Assembly (NCBI GenBank): GCA_031549195.1
Contig: JAVBQF010000004.1
Location: forward strand, 1 to 11,066
Direction: 5' to 3'
Length of the DNA stretch: 11,066 nucleotides
Source of the DNA: JAVBQF01 sp031549195
GTDB lineage: Bacteria; Bacillota_I; Bacilli_A; RF39; UBA660
The translations under genes and the position numbers were made by a program. Below, piece by piece: positions 1-6,078 of this stretch. How positions within the stretch are numbered: the first letter of the stretch is position 1; every line of letters starts with the position of its first letter. The notes under the pieces are model-generated. The model was given only the letters and a program-made list of their open reading frames with translations, had not been told where the DNA came from and ran no database searches.

Positions 1-731
1 GTTGTAATGTATTCTTCCATTCCTGAATTCTCATACACTTCCCATGTCTCTCCATCATAACTATACTCATAATGATCTATTCCATTATCATCACTACTTT
101 GTACTGTTAAACTAAAACTCTCTTTTACCCACTCTTCATTACTTGGGTTTATTATTATTGGCTTACTTGGACTTACTACATCCGTTGCATCTTTTAATAC
201 TATATTCTTTGTATCACATGTACTACTTGATATTTCTCCTAGTAACTTCTTTCCTTCTACCGTCTTCTCCTTATCTATCTCTTTTACTCCACTTATTACA
301 CTTTCCGTTCTTAAATTGTCTTCCTTTGTTATTTCTATTCCCTGTTCTTTATCATCTCTACTTGTCCAGTAATAACTATATCCTTTTCCATTAAATGTTA
401 CTACTACATATGCTTCTTCAAATTCTCCAAATGGGCTCTTTCCACCCTTTTCTAATTTTATACACTTTGTTGGTACATAATACATTACCTCTAGGTTCGT
501 AAATTGATATTCTAGACTATTTACTTTATTTCTTGTCGCACTCATATATTGTCTTGCTGTTGCTACATATGCTTCTTTTCTACTTTTTGTTATATATTCA
601 CTTACTGCTGGTATTGCTATTACCATTAATATTCCAAGTATTATTATTACTGCTAATAGTTCTATTAGGGTGAATCCTCTTTTCTTCTTTGTTTTGTTTT
701 CTTTCTTATTTATTCCACCATTTTCCTTCAT
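1..731 (-). CDS. Modular type IV prepilin, N-terminal part (pilin module plus start of an Ig-like module)
   Basis: An open frame starts at ATG 731-729 and runs off the left edge after 243 codons. The start follows AGGAG at a 9-base spacing and a good promoter. The first 19 residues are a lysine-rich leader ending in KKKRG, followed by FTLIELLAVIIILGILMVIA. This is a class III prepilin signal with cleavage expected between Gly19 and Phe20, Glu at mature position 5, and a hydrophobic assembly helix. A pilin-like globular part follows (about 46-185) with Cys90 and Cys172, probably a disulfide, and the motif LEKGGKSPFG then AYVVVTF, shared with the small pilin at 5431-5985. From about residue 188 an Ig-like module begins (INPSNEEW, then YEYSYDGETW). 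The last 37 bases are identical to the right end of the window, and a join there would give a 1067-residue protein. Isoleucine is almost always ATA here, unlike the neighbours. Role as a surface filament subunit is inferred from the signal. Confidence 0.85.
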   Translation of the reverse strand, partial: MKENGGINKKENKTKKKRGFTLIELLAVIIILGILMVIAIPAVSEYITKSRKEAYVATARQYMSATRNKVNSLEYQFTNLEVMYYVPTKCIKLEKGGKSPFGEFEEAYVVVTFNGKGYSYYWTSRDDKEQGIEITKEDNLRTESVISGVKEIDKEKTVEGKKLLGEISSSTCDTKNIVLKDATDVVSPSKPIIINPSNEEWVKESFSLTVQSSDDNGIDHYEYSYDGETWEVYENSGMEEYIT

Positions 732-772
732 ATTTACTGTCTCCTATTATATTCTTACTTATTATTACCTTT

Positions 773-801
773 ATTTTAGCATTTTTTATTTTTCTGTTCA
801 A
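773..801 (-). promoter_or_regulatory. Promoter of the modular prepilin gene
   Basis: On the minus strand a -35 element TTGAAC (801-796) is followed after 17 bases by TAAAAT (778-773), preceded by TGC, which makes an extended -10. Transcription would start near 766 and leave a leader of about 35 bases with AGGAG upstream of the ATG at 731. It lies just past the efp terminator, so the modular prepilin is probably its own transcription unit. Confidence 0.6.
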
Positions 802-803
802 TC

Positions 804-836
804 AAAAAAGAGATTAATTATTTTTTAATCTCTTTT
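804..836 (-). terminator. Rho-independent terminator after efp
   Basis: A perfect 12-bp stem (806-817 paired with 825-836) with a 7-base loop is followed on the minus strand by a run of six T. It lies about 20 bases downstream of the efp stop codon and ends the PBP2 to EF-P gene run. Confidence 0.85.
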
Positions 837-857
837 AAATTTAAAAAAGCATAACAA

Positions 858-1415
858 TTATGCTCTTGATGCGTATTTTCCATCTTTTGTTGAAATGATG
901 ATTGATTCACCCTCATCAATAAATATAGGTACTTTTATTACAAGTCCAGTCTCTAGTGTAGCATCTTTCATAACACTACTAGTTGTATTACCCTTAACTG
1001 CTGGCTCTGTTTTTGTAACTTTCATTTCAATCTTATCAGGTAAGTTAACGCCAAGAATTTCACCTTCATAAGAAACGATATTTACATTTAGGTTTTCTGT
1101 CAAATATAATCTATCTTCACCTAATGCTTTGGCATTAATCTCGATTTGATCATAATCTTCTAAATTCATAAAGTAGAAAGTATCTCCAGTTGAATATAGA
1201 AATTGCATATCTCTTCTTTCTATATGAGCAGATTCTAATTTTATTCCAGCATTGAAAGTATTTTCAATAGTCGCACCAGTCCTTAAATTTTTAAGTTTAG
1301 CTCTTACAAAAGCTGCACCTTTACCTGGCTTAACATGTTGAAATTCAATTACTTGGAATATATTATTATCCATTTTAATTGTAACTCCATTTTTAAAATC
1401 ATTTACATTAATCAT
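858..1415 (-). CDS. efp: Elongation factor P
   Basis: Cytoplasmic translation factor that binds the ribosome between the P and E sites and relieves stalling at consecutive prolines. The 185-residue protein has the usual length and three-domain layout. The N-terminal KOW-like domain carries the loop HVKPGKGAAFVRAK with the modifiable lysine at position 32, the residue that carries 5-aminopentanol in Bacillus subtilis. Near the C-terminus, GLVIKVPIFIDEGESI matches the family signature. The start ATG is preceded by AAGGAAG at a 7-base spacing. It lies 30 bases after rpmG, apparently in the same transcript, and is followed by a terminator. No gene for the lysine-modifying enzymes is in the window. 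Identification is secure. Confidence 0.97.
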   Translation of the reverse strand: MINVNDFKNGVTIKMDNNIFQVIEFQHVKPGKGAAFVRAKLKNLRTGATIENTFNAGIKLESAHIERRDMQFLYSTGDTFYFMNLEDYDQIEINAKALGEDRLYLTENLNVNIVSYEGEILGVNLPDKIEMKVTKTEPAVKGNTTSSVMKDATLETGLVIKVPIFIDEGESIIISTKDGKYASRA

Positions 1416-1445
1416 ACGTACACTTCCTTTTTACACAGTATATGT

Positions 1446-1610
1446 TTATTTCTTTTCTTTATGTGGTGTATGTTTTTGACATCTTGAACAGAATTTATTT
1501 AATTCTAAACGATCAGTTGTATTTTTTATATTCTTATCTGTTCTATAGTTTTCTTCTCCGCAAACTGTACAAACTAGAGTCTTATTTTGTCTATTTCCTA
1601 CTTTTCCCAT
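1446..1610 (-). CDS. rpmG: 50S ribosomal protein L33
   Basis: A 54-residue small ribosomal protein. It starts MGKVGNRQNKTLVCTVCGEE and ends KEKK, with two CxxC pairs (Cys14/Cys17 and Cys41/Cys44), so this is the zinc-ribbon form of L33. The core NYRTDKN, then RLELNKFCSRCQKHTPH, is characteristic of the family. A strong ribosome binding site (GGGAGGG) precedes the ATG. It has its own extended -10 promoter and lies 30 bases upstream of efp, so the two are probably co-transcribed. L33 genes often occur near a class B penicillin-binding protein gene in Bacilli, which fits the order seen here. Confidence 0.95.
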   Translation of the reverse strand: MGKVGNRQNKTLVCTVCGEENYRTDKNIKNTTDRLELNKFCSRCQKHTPHKEKK

Positions 1611-1637
1611 TTTTAATCCCTCCCGTTTTCTTATTGT

Positions 1638-1665
1638 ATTATATCAGATAATTATAAATTTGCAA
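1638..1665 (-). promoter_or_regulatory. Promoter of rpmG-efp
   Basis: On the minus strand TTGCAA (1665-1660), a 16-base spacer and a consensus TATAAT (1643-1638) preceded by TGA form an extended -10 promoter. The expected start lies about 20-25 bases before the L33 ATG. It would let the two translation genes be expressed independently of the upstream PBP2 gene. Confidence 0.65.
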
Positions 1666-1674
1666 AATGTTTTT

Positions 1675-2100
1675 TTAATATTCAATATCAAGTAAATTTA
1701 AACCAATTTCGTCACTATACTTCCTTCTGATATTGCTATCTATTTTTGTTATAATAATCTCACAAGTAGCAGATACTCTACACTCGTTTAAATGTCCACC
1801 TAATACCTTCATTTTATCATCACAAACATTAATATGAAGGTGAAGATATGGTTCATTATCCTTAGTAGTAATATTACCAATCAGTGAAGTTATTTCCATT
1901 TGACCACTTAATTCTATAGAGTTATATTTCTTCTTTTCAACATCATATAATCCTATTTTTACATAGTCAGCAGCGCCAATTGCAGATACACTACCAAGTG
2001 TTATATGTTGTATTTTACACAGCTCTGTAAGCGAATTTATAACTTCTTCTCCTCTATCTATTCTTACAATATAATTATTATCAACTCTTACATATTTCAT
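1675..2100 (-). CDS. PPC/DUF296 domain protein
   Basis: A 141-residue single-domain protein of the PPC (plant and prokaryote conserved, DUF296) family. Recognisable blocks are RIDRGEEVINSL (13-24), ITLGSVSAIGAAD (33-45), SLIGNIT (72-78), PYLHLHINV (84-92) and GGHLNECRVSATCEI (101-115). The histidines at 87, 89 and 103 match the metal-binding trio of bacterial family members. The biochemical role of the bacterial forms is poorly known. Some eukaryotic relatives bind AT-rich DNA, but they carry extra AT-hook motifs absent here, so I do not call it a DNA-binding protein. I chose the ATG at 2100-2098 because GGAGGT lies at correct spacing; an upstream in-frame ATG at 2112 would overlap that site. 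It starts 22 bases after the PBP2 stop, so co-transcription with PBP2 is likely. Confidence 0.88.
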   Translation of the reverse strand: MKYVRVDNNYIVRIDRGEEVINSLTELCKIQHITLGSVSAIGAADYVKIGLYDVEKKKYNSIELSGQMEITSLIGNITTKDNEPYLHLHINVCDDKMKVLGGHLNECRVSATCEIIITKIDSNIRRKYSDEIGLNLLDIEY

Positions 2101-2122
2101 AATGACCTCCATCTAAATTATA

Positions 2123-4168
2123 TTACTTTTTCTTATATATTTCAAAGAATTTCTCTGATATTATCCTAGTCATCCTAATATTAGCATAACTTCTTGAATT
2201 CGACTTACTTTTTCCATTTACAATATTTGGATATGTTATTGCAATACTCATAATTGGATTATCATATGGAGCATATCCAACAAAAGCATTAGAAAGTGTT
2301 GGAGTGTCTATCTTACCATCATCATTTGTATCCATAAATGATTCAGATGTTCCTGTCTTACCAGCAGGCTTCGGACTGTTTCCCATAAAGTTTTTACCAA
2401 GTCCACTTGTCATTACTTCTCTAAATCCTTCTTGCACTCTTTTTATGTACTTTTCTTCTGTTGCTACCTTATTTAATTGAACTGACTCAACTTTAAGTAT
2501 TAAATGTTTTAATGGCTCTTCTGTATCAGAAGAATAGACTTCTTTCAACAAGTGTGGCTTTATTCTATATCCACCTGTTGCAACTGTATTAACATATTGT
2601 GCTAGTTGCATAGTTGTATAGGTATCATATTGACCTATCGCGTAATTAAGAAGTAAATCTGGACTTATATTACTGCCAACATTACCAATACTCTCTAGCG
2701 GTAGATCTATTTCTGTTTTAACGCCAAGACCAAACTCATTAAAGGTCTTTCTATAAGTTTCAAATGCTTTGGTAATATCGGTATTAAACTTTGCACCATA
2801 ACTATAATTAAATCCTGCCACTTTCATGGCTGTTTTGAATTGATATACATTAGATGATTGTGCTAATGCAGTTAAATCATTAACTGTACCAAGTGTTCTC
2901 CACGAACATTTCTGAGGCTTAGAATATAATTTTATACATTCATCTTTTTTGTATTCACCGATTGTAGTAGCACCTGTATTATATCCAACTAATTGTGATG
3001 CTCCTTTTACAACACTACCCGGTGTCATTGGACTAGTTAATACTCCTGGGGTTATATCAAAAACTTCTACATTTTCATTTCTTATTATTATTTGCCTTCC
3101 AGTCATAGCGAGTATTTCACCAGATGAAGGATCTTGTATAACAACATAAGCATGATTAAACAGTTCTGTAGCTTCTTCCCATCTTGTTTTTGATATTTCT
3201 TCCTCCAATATCGTATCTATTGCTTTTTGTAAGTTTATATCTATAGTAAGTACTATATCATCTCCACGTCTTCCTGGCTTTGAAAGAACCTTTTCATTCT
3301 TCGATACCAGTGTATATACATCCTTATGTCCCTTTAAGATATCCTCATATTGCTTTTCAATATAACTAACACCAACAATATCATCTAATGCATAACCATT
3401 AGCTAAATAATATTCCTTTTCTTCCTTTGGAATATTAGATATATTACCTAAAATGCTTTTAAAAGTATCACCATATAAATAAACCCTCTCCCAATCATAT
3501 CTAATATCAAAACCAGATAATACTTCGAGGTTTTCAGCAATATATGCAATATCCTTATCACTTAAATCATCGCTCTTGATTACCTTTTCTTCATAAGAAT
3601 ATCCTTTATTCATTAAAGTATATATGTATATCGCTTCTTTATCTAATTCAGTATATTTATTAAGTATTTCAATTGTTATCCTGTCAATCTTTAAATTATA
3701 AATATCTGTGTTATTCAAGACTCTATTTTCAAGTTTTTGCCATTCTTCTTCAGTTATTAGTTTTTGTGACTCTTTATAATTTACTATAATCCAAAAATCT
3801 TTTATATTTCTGGTTGTAAGCTTATCATAATTTACACCCATCTTATTAGCCAATAAATAAGCCATTTCCACTTCTTTTCTAGTATTAATATCACTATTTT
3901 TCTTATAATAAATAATAGGAATTGCTTTATTATCTACTAAAAGATTATAATTTCTATCATATATTCTTCCTCTAGGTGACGAAGGTCCTTCAACCTCTAT
4001 GTTACTAACTCGCTCAAGCTCATTAGCATAAACCTCTTTTTCCATAACAATCAAAAAAGTAATTCTAATCATTAAAGTAACAAACAAAAGAACCGTTAGT
4101 ACCTTTACAATATTAAATCTAAAATCAACTATCTTTCTTATATTTCTTTTTTTATTATAAGTCTTCAA
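2123..4168 (-). CDS. Penicillin-binding protein 2 (class B transpeptidase)
   Basis: Membrane-anchored D,D-transpeptidase that cross-links peptidoglycan, normally working with a SEDS glycosyltransferase in elongation or division. From the chosen start it has 681 residues, usual for the family. A short basic N-terminus precedes one membrane anchor (about 20-42), then a pedestal/dimerisation domain opening with SPRGRIYDRN (about 64-73), then the transpeptidase domain. All three catalytic motifs are present: SVVK (Ser385 nucleophile, Lys388), SSN (438-440) and KTG (604-606). TTG at 4168-4166 is preferred as start because AGGTG lies six bases upstream; the alternative GTG at 4177 overlaps that site. 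I cannot tell whether it serves elongation (mrdA/pbpA-like) or division. It heads the run of PPC protein, L33 and EF-P. No SEDS partner is in the window. Confidence 0.95.
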   Translation of the reverse strand: MKTYNKKRNIRKIVDFRFNIVKVLTVLLFVTLMIRITFLIVMEKEVYANELERVSNIEVEGPSSPRGRIYDRNYNLLVDNKAIPIIYYKKNSDINTRKEVEMAYLLANKMGVNYDKLTTRNIKDFWIIVNYKESQKLITEEEWQKLENRVLNNTDIYNLKIDRITIEILNKYTELDKEAIYIYTLMNKGYSYEEKVIKSDDLSDKDIAYIAENLEVLSGFDIRYDWERVYLYGDTFKSILGNISNIPKEEKEYYLANGYALDDIVGVSYIEKQYEDILKGHKDVYTLVSKNEKVLSKPGRRGDDIVLTIDINLQKAIDTILEEEISKTRWEEATELFNHAYVVIQDPSSGEILAMTGRQIIIRNENVEVFDITPGVLTSPMTPGSVVKGASQLVGYNTGATTIGEYKKDECIKLYSKPQKCSWRTLGTVNDLTALAQSSNVYQFKTAMKVAGFNYSYGAKFNTDITKAFETYRKTFNEFGLGVKTEIDLPLESIGNVGSNISPDLLLNYAIGQYDTYTTMQLAQYVNTVATGGYRIKPHLLKEVYSSDTEEPLKHLILKVESVQLNKVATEEKYIKRVQEGFREVMTSGLGKNFMGNSPKPAGKTGTSESFMDTNDDGKIDTPTLSNAFVGYAPYDNPIMSIAITYPNIVNGKSKSNSRSYANIRMTRIISEKFFEIYKKK

Positions 4169-4188
4169 AATAATCACCTAATAATATT

Positions 4189-4218
4189 TTGCTACATATT
4201 ATCAAAGTTATTTAATAT
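4189..4218 (+). promoter_or_regulatory. Possible promoter of the 83-residue gene
   Basis: On the plus strand TTGCTA (4189-4194), an 18-base spacer and TAATAT (4213-4218) could serve the gene starting at 4242. The region is shared with the divergent PBP2 gene and is so AT-rich that chance matches are expected. No convincing PBP2 promoter was found between 4169 and 4241. Confidence 0.35.
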
Positions 4219-4241
4219 ATTTTATCAAGGAGTGTGATATA

Positions 4242-4493
4242 TTGGAAAACTTAATTAGAGAGTATGTTGATAAACTAAGTGAAGACGATATTAAAAAGTT
4301 TGCATTAAAAAAAGGTATCAATATAAATTCAGAAGATACCAGAGTATTATATATGTATGTTAAAAATTATTGGCAAGTATTTTTAAAGGGTGATTCTACT
4401 GAATTATTCAATGAATTAAAAGAAAAATTAAGCCCCGAAGTTTATGATATTGCTTATAACTTATATAAAGAATATAAAAATAAGATTAATTAG
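4242..4493 (+). CDS. Small helical protein, YqfT/DUF2624-like
   Basis: The only plus-strand gene, 83 residues, starting with TTG nine bases after AAGGAG. The sequence is rich in Lys, Glu and Leu and should be almost all helical, without signal peptide or membrane segment, so it is probably cytoplasmic. Length, helical make-up and opening (helix, then a FALKKGININ block, then a C-terminal helix) resemble YqfT/DUF2624 proteins of Bacilli. In B. subtilis yqfT is next to nfo (yqfS), as recalled from memory, and here the gene also adjoins nfo, though convergently. The family has no established function. Its last eight bases overlap the nfo 3' end, and the C-terminal codons form half of a terminator palindrome. 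The call rests on size, context and weak resemblance. Confidence 0.6.
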   Translation: MENLIREYVDKLSEDDIKKFALKKGININSEDTRVLYMYVKNYWQVFLKGDSTELFNELKEKLSPEVYDIAYNLYKEYKNKIN

Positions 4494-4512
4494 ATAATCT
4501 TATTTTTATATT
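4471..4512. terminator. Bidirectional terminator inside two overlapping gene ends
   Basis: A perfect 17-bp inverted repeat (4471-4487 paired with 4496-4512) with an 8-base loop. The stem foot is A-rich on one arm and T-rich on the other, so each strand's transcript ends in a U tract. The left arm codes for the last residues of the 83-residue protein and the right arm for the last residues of endonuclease IV. The loop contains the TAG stop of the plus-strand gene, and the nfo TAA stop spans the edge of the left arm. Confidence 0.8.
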
Positions 4513-5364
4513 TTCATCAAATTCTTTTTTTATAATCATTTCTATTTCTTCTTTATACGGTGCTTTTTCACCAATCCAAGGCGTTTCCAGTATCTTTGGT
4601 ACAGATACAAGTCTTTCGCTATAAATTACTTCTAAAAGAGTATTAAAACCTAAATTACCATACCCAATATTTTCGTGTCTATCTTTCTTTGCACCACATT
4701 CATTTTTACTATCATTTATATGAACACATCTTATATATGAAAGACCTATTATTTTATCAAAATCATCTAATAGCTCTTCAAAATTATCTACATTATAACC
4801 AGAATCACTTAGATGACAAGTATCAAGACATACACCAATCTTATCCTTATACTTAACACCATCTATAATCTTTTGTAATTCTAAAAAGGTACTTCCAATT
4901 TCACTCCCTTTTCCAGCCATGGTTTCAAGTAATATAGTAACATTATGATCACTATCAAGAATTTCATTTAAAGCATCAATTATATTCTTAATCCCAACTT
5001 CTATACCTTCACCAACATGACTTCCAGGATGTAGGACTATATACCTTATTCCAAGCAACGAGCATCTTTCCATTTCTTCTTTTAAAAAGCGTATTGAAAA
5101 CTTATATTTATCCTCTTCTTTTCTATTTGCTAAATTAACAATATATGGAGCATGTACAACAACATTATTAATGTCTATTCCATTTTCTTTCATCTTTAAA
5201 CAAGCTTCTTCAGTAAGCTTTTTATTTATAGCATATCTCATTGTATTTTGAGGTGCCCCAGTGTAAAACATAAATGCATTAGCACCATATCCTAAAGCAT
5301 CGTTTAAACACCCCATCAATTGTGAGTCCTTTGTAAAACTTACATGACTACCTATTATTAACAT
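4486..5364 (-). CDS. nfo: Endonuclease IV (AP endonuclease)
   Basis: Base-excision repair enzyme that cuts DNA 5' of abasic sites and trims damaged 3' ends, using three zinc ions in a TIM barrel. The 292-residue protein shows the family blocks ILLETMAGKG (144-153), CLDTCHLSDSGYN (179-191), VHINDSKNE (214-222), DRHENIGYGNLG (228-239) and PKILETP (256-262). The nine expected metal ligands are visible: His71, His112, Glu147, Asp181, His184, His215, Asp228, His230 and Glu260, matching the spacing in E. coli Nfo. It starts at ATG 5364-5362, preceded by GGTGAT. The gene begins just below the pilin terminator and converges on the 83-residue gene, overlapping it by eight bases. In B. subtilis nfo lies in the same general region as pbpA and an L33 gene, so the context looks chromosomal. 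Confidence 0.97.
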   Translation of the reverse strand: MLIIGSHVSFTKDSQLMGCLNDALGYGANAFMFYTGAPQNTMRYAINKKLTEEACLKMKENGIDINNVVVHAPYIVNLANRKEEDKYKFSIRFLKEEMERCSLLGIRYIVLHPGSHVGEGIEVGIKNIIDALNEILDSDHNVTILLETMAGKGSEIGSTFLELQKIIDGVKYKDKIGVCLDTCHLSDSGYNVDNFEELLDDFDKIIGLSYIRCVHINDSKNECGAKKDRHENIGYGNLGFNTLLEVIYSERLVSVPKILETPWIGEKAPYKEEIEMIIKKEFDENIKIRLSN

Positions 5365-5379
5365 ATTATCACCAATTAA

Positions 5380-5388
5380 ATTATAACA
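5380..5388 (-). promoter_or_regulatory. Possible extended -10 promoter of nfo
   Basis: TGTTATAAT on the minus strand (5388-5380) is a full consensus extended -10. The -35 region at 17 bases (TTTATC) is weak and falls in the loop and stem of the upstream terminator. Transcription would start close to 5373, giving a leader of only about 9 bases before the ATG at 5364. Confidence 0.4.
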
Positions 5389-5419
5389 AAAAAAAGACTT
5401 AAGATAAACTTAAATCTTT
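5388..5419 (-). terminator. Rho-independent terminator after the small pilin gene
   Basis: On the minus strand an 11-bp stem (5409-5419 with 5393-5403, one G-U pair), a 5-base loop and eight consecutive T (5395-5388). It begins 12 bases past the stop codon of the pilin gene at 5431. Confidence 0.9.
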
Positions 5420-5430
5420 AATACCATCAA

Positions 5431-5985
5431 TTATTCTTGATTAACTGGTGGGATTACAGGAGTTGTACAAGCTGGAGCTTCAACATATAATACTGTATAT
5501 GTATTTGTTCCAACTGTAATTTCAGAATTATCAGCTGGGAAAGTATTTGCCCAACCTGCTGTTACTTTGCTGTTTTCAAAATCAGCTTCTAGTGTTCTAT
5601 CCATTCCATATCCTGCTTTATCTTTTGCAGTAAAGTAATATGTATAACTAGTACCATCAAATGTTACTACAACATAAGCATTTTCCCAATCACCGAATGG
5701 GCTTGTTCCACCTTTTTCAAGGCTAATACAACTATCTGCTTTTACATTACTTACTGGTACATAGTAAGCAACAGTTGTATCAGTAAATACGAATTGTTTT
5801 AATTCATTTACCTTTGTTCTTACTCCACTAATGTATCCAGAAGCTGTATCTAGATAAGCGCTCTTTCTTGAATTGTTAATGTATTCTGTAACTGATGGGA
5901 TTGCGATTATCATTAGAATACCTAAAATAATGATAACAGCTAATAGTTCAATTAATGTGAACCCTTTTTTGTTTAATCTTTTCAT
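5431..5985 (-). CDS. Type IV pilin-like protein, small paralogue of the modular prepilin
   Basis: A 184-residue prepilin. MKRLNKKG is an 8-residue basic leader, and FTLIELLAVIIILGILMIIA is the conserved assembly helix, with the cleavage site between Gly8 and Phe9 and Glu at mature position 5. The globular part has two cysteines (Cys86 and Cys173), placed to form the usual C-terminal disulfide loop. The segment ISLEKGGTSPFGDWENAYVV (87-106) and YYFT closely match the pilin module of the gene at 1-731, so the two are paralogues, here without any added Ig-like modules. The tail APACTTPVIPPVNQE is short and proline-rich. An AAGGA site lies upstream of the ATG, and the gene has its own promoter (6017-6045) and terminator. 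A major or minor filament subunit is possible; no assembly machinery is present to decide. Confidence 0.9.
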   Translation of the reverse strand: MKRLNKKGFTLIELLAVIIILGILMIIAIPSVTEYINNSRKSAYLDTASGYISGVRTKVNELKQFVFTDTTVAYYVPVSNVKADSCISLEKGGTSPFGDWENAYVVVTFDGTSYTYYFTAKDKAGYGMDRTLEADFENSKVTAGWANTFPADNSEITVGTNTYTVLYVEAPACTTPVIPPVNQE

Positions 5986-6016
5986 TTTAAAATCCTTCCT
6001 TCCTTATCATAAGAAA

Positions 6017-6045
6017 ATAATATCATAATAAATTTTCTAAGTCAA
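6017..6045 (-). promoter_or_regulatory. Promoter of the 184-residue pilin gene
   Basis: On the minus strand TTGACT (6045-6040), a 17-base spacer and TATTAT (6022-6017) preceded by TGA, an extended -10. The start would be near 6010, about 25 bases before the ATG. This pilin can therefore be expressed separately from the pilin gene upstream of it. Confidence 0.75.
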
Positions 6046-6078
6046 TATCCTTAAATATCTAAATTTAACTTTACACTG

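Noticed and set aside
746..751. TATAAT just before the modular prepilin gene as its -10 element
   Set aside because: It is only about 15 bases before the ATG, next to the ribosome binding site, and lacks a -35. The TTGAAC/TGCTAAAAT pair further upstream fits better.
2101..2112. Upstream ATG at 2112-2110 as the start of the PPC/DUF296 gene
   Set aside because: That ATG overlaps the GGAGGT ribosome binding site that fits the ATG at 2100. The four extra residues do not belong to the domain.
4169..4177. GTG at 4177-4175 as the start of PBP2
   Set aside because: It lies within the AGGTG motif that is well placed for the TTG at 4168, and nothing upstream of it looks like a ribosome binding site.
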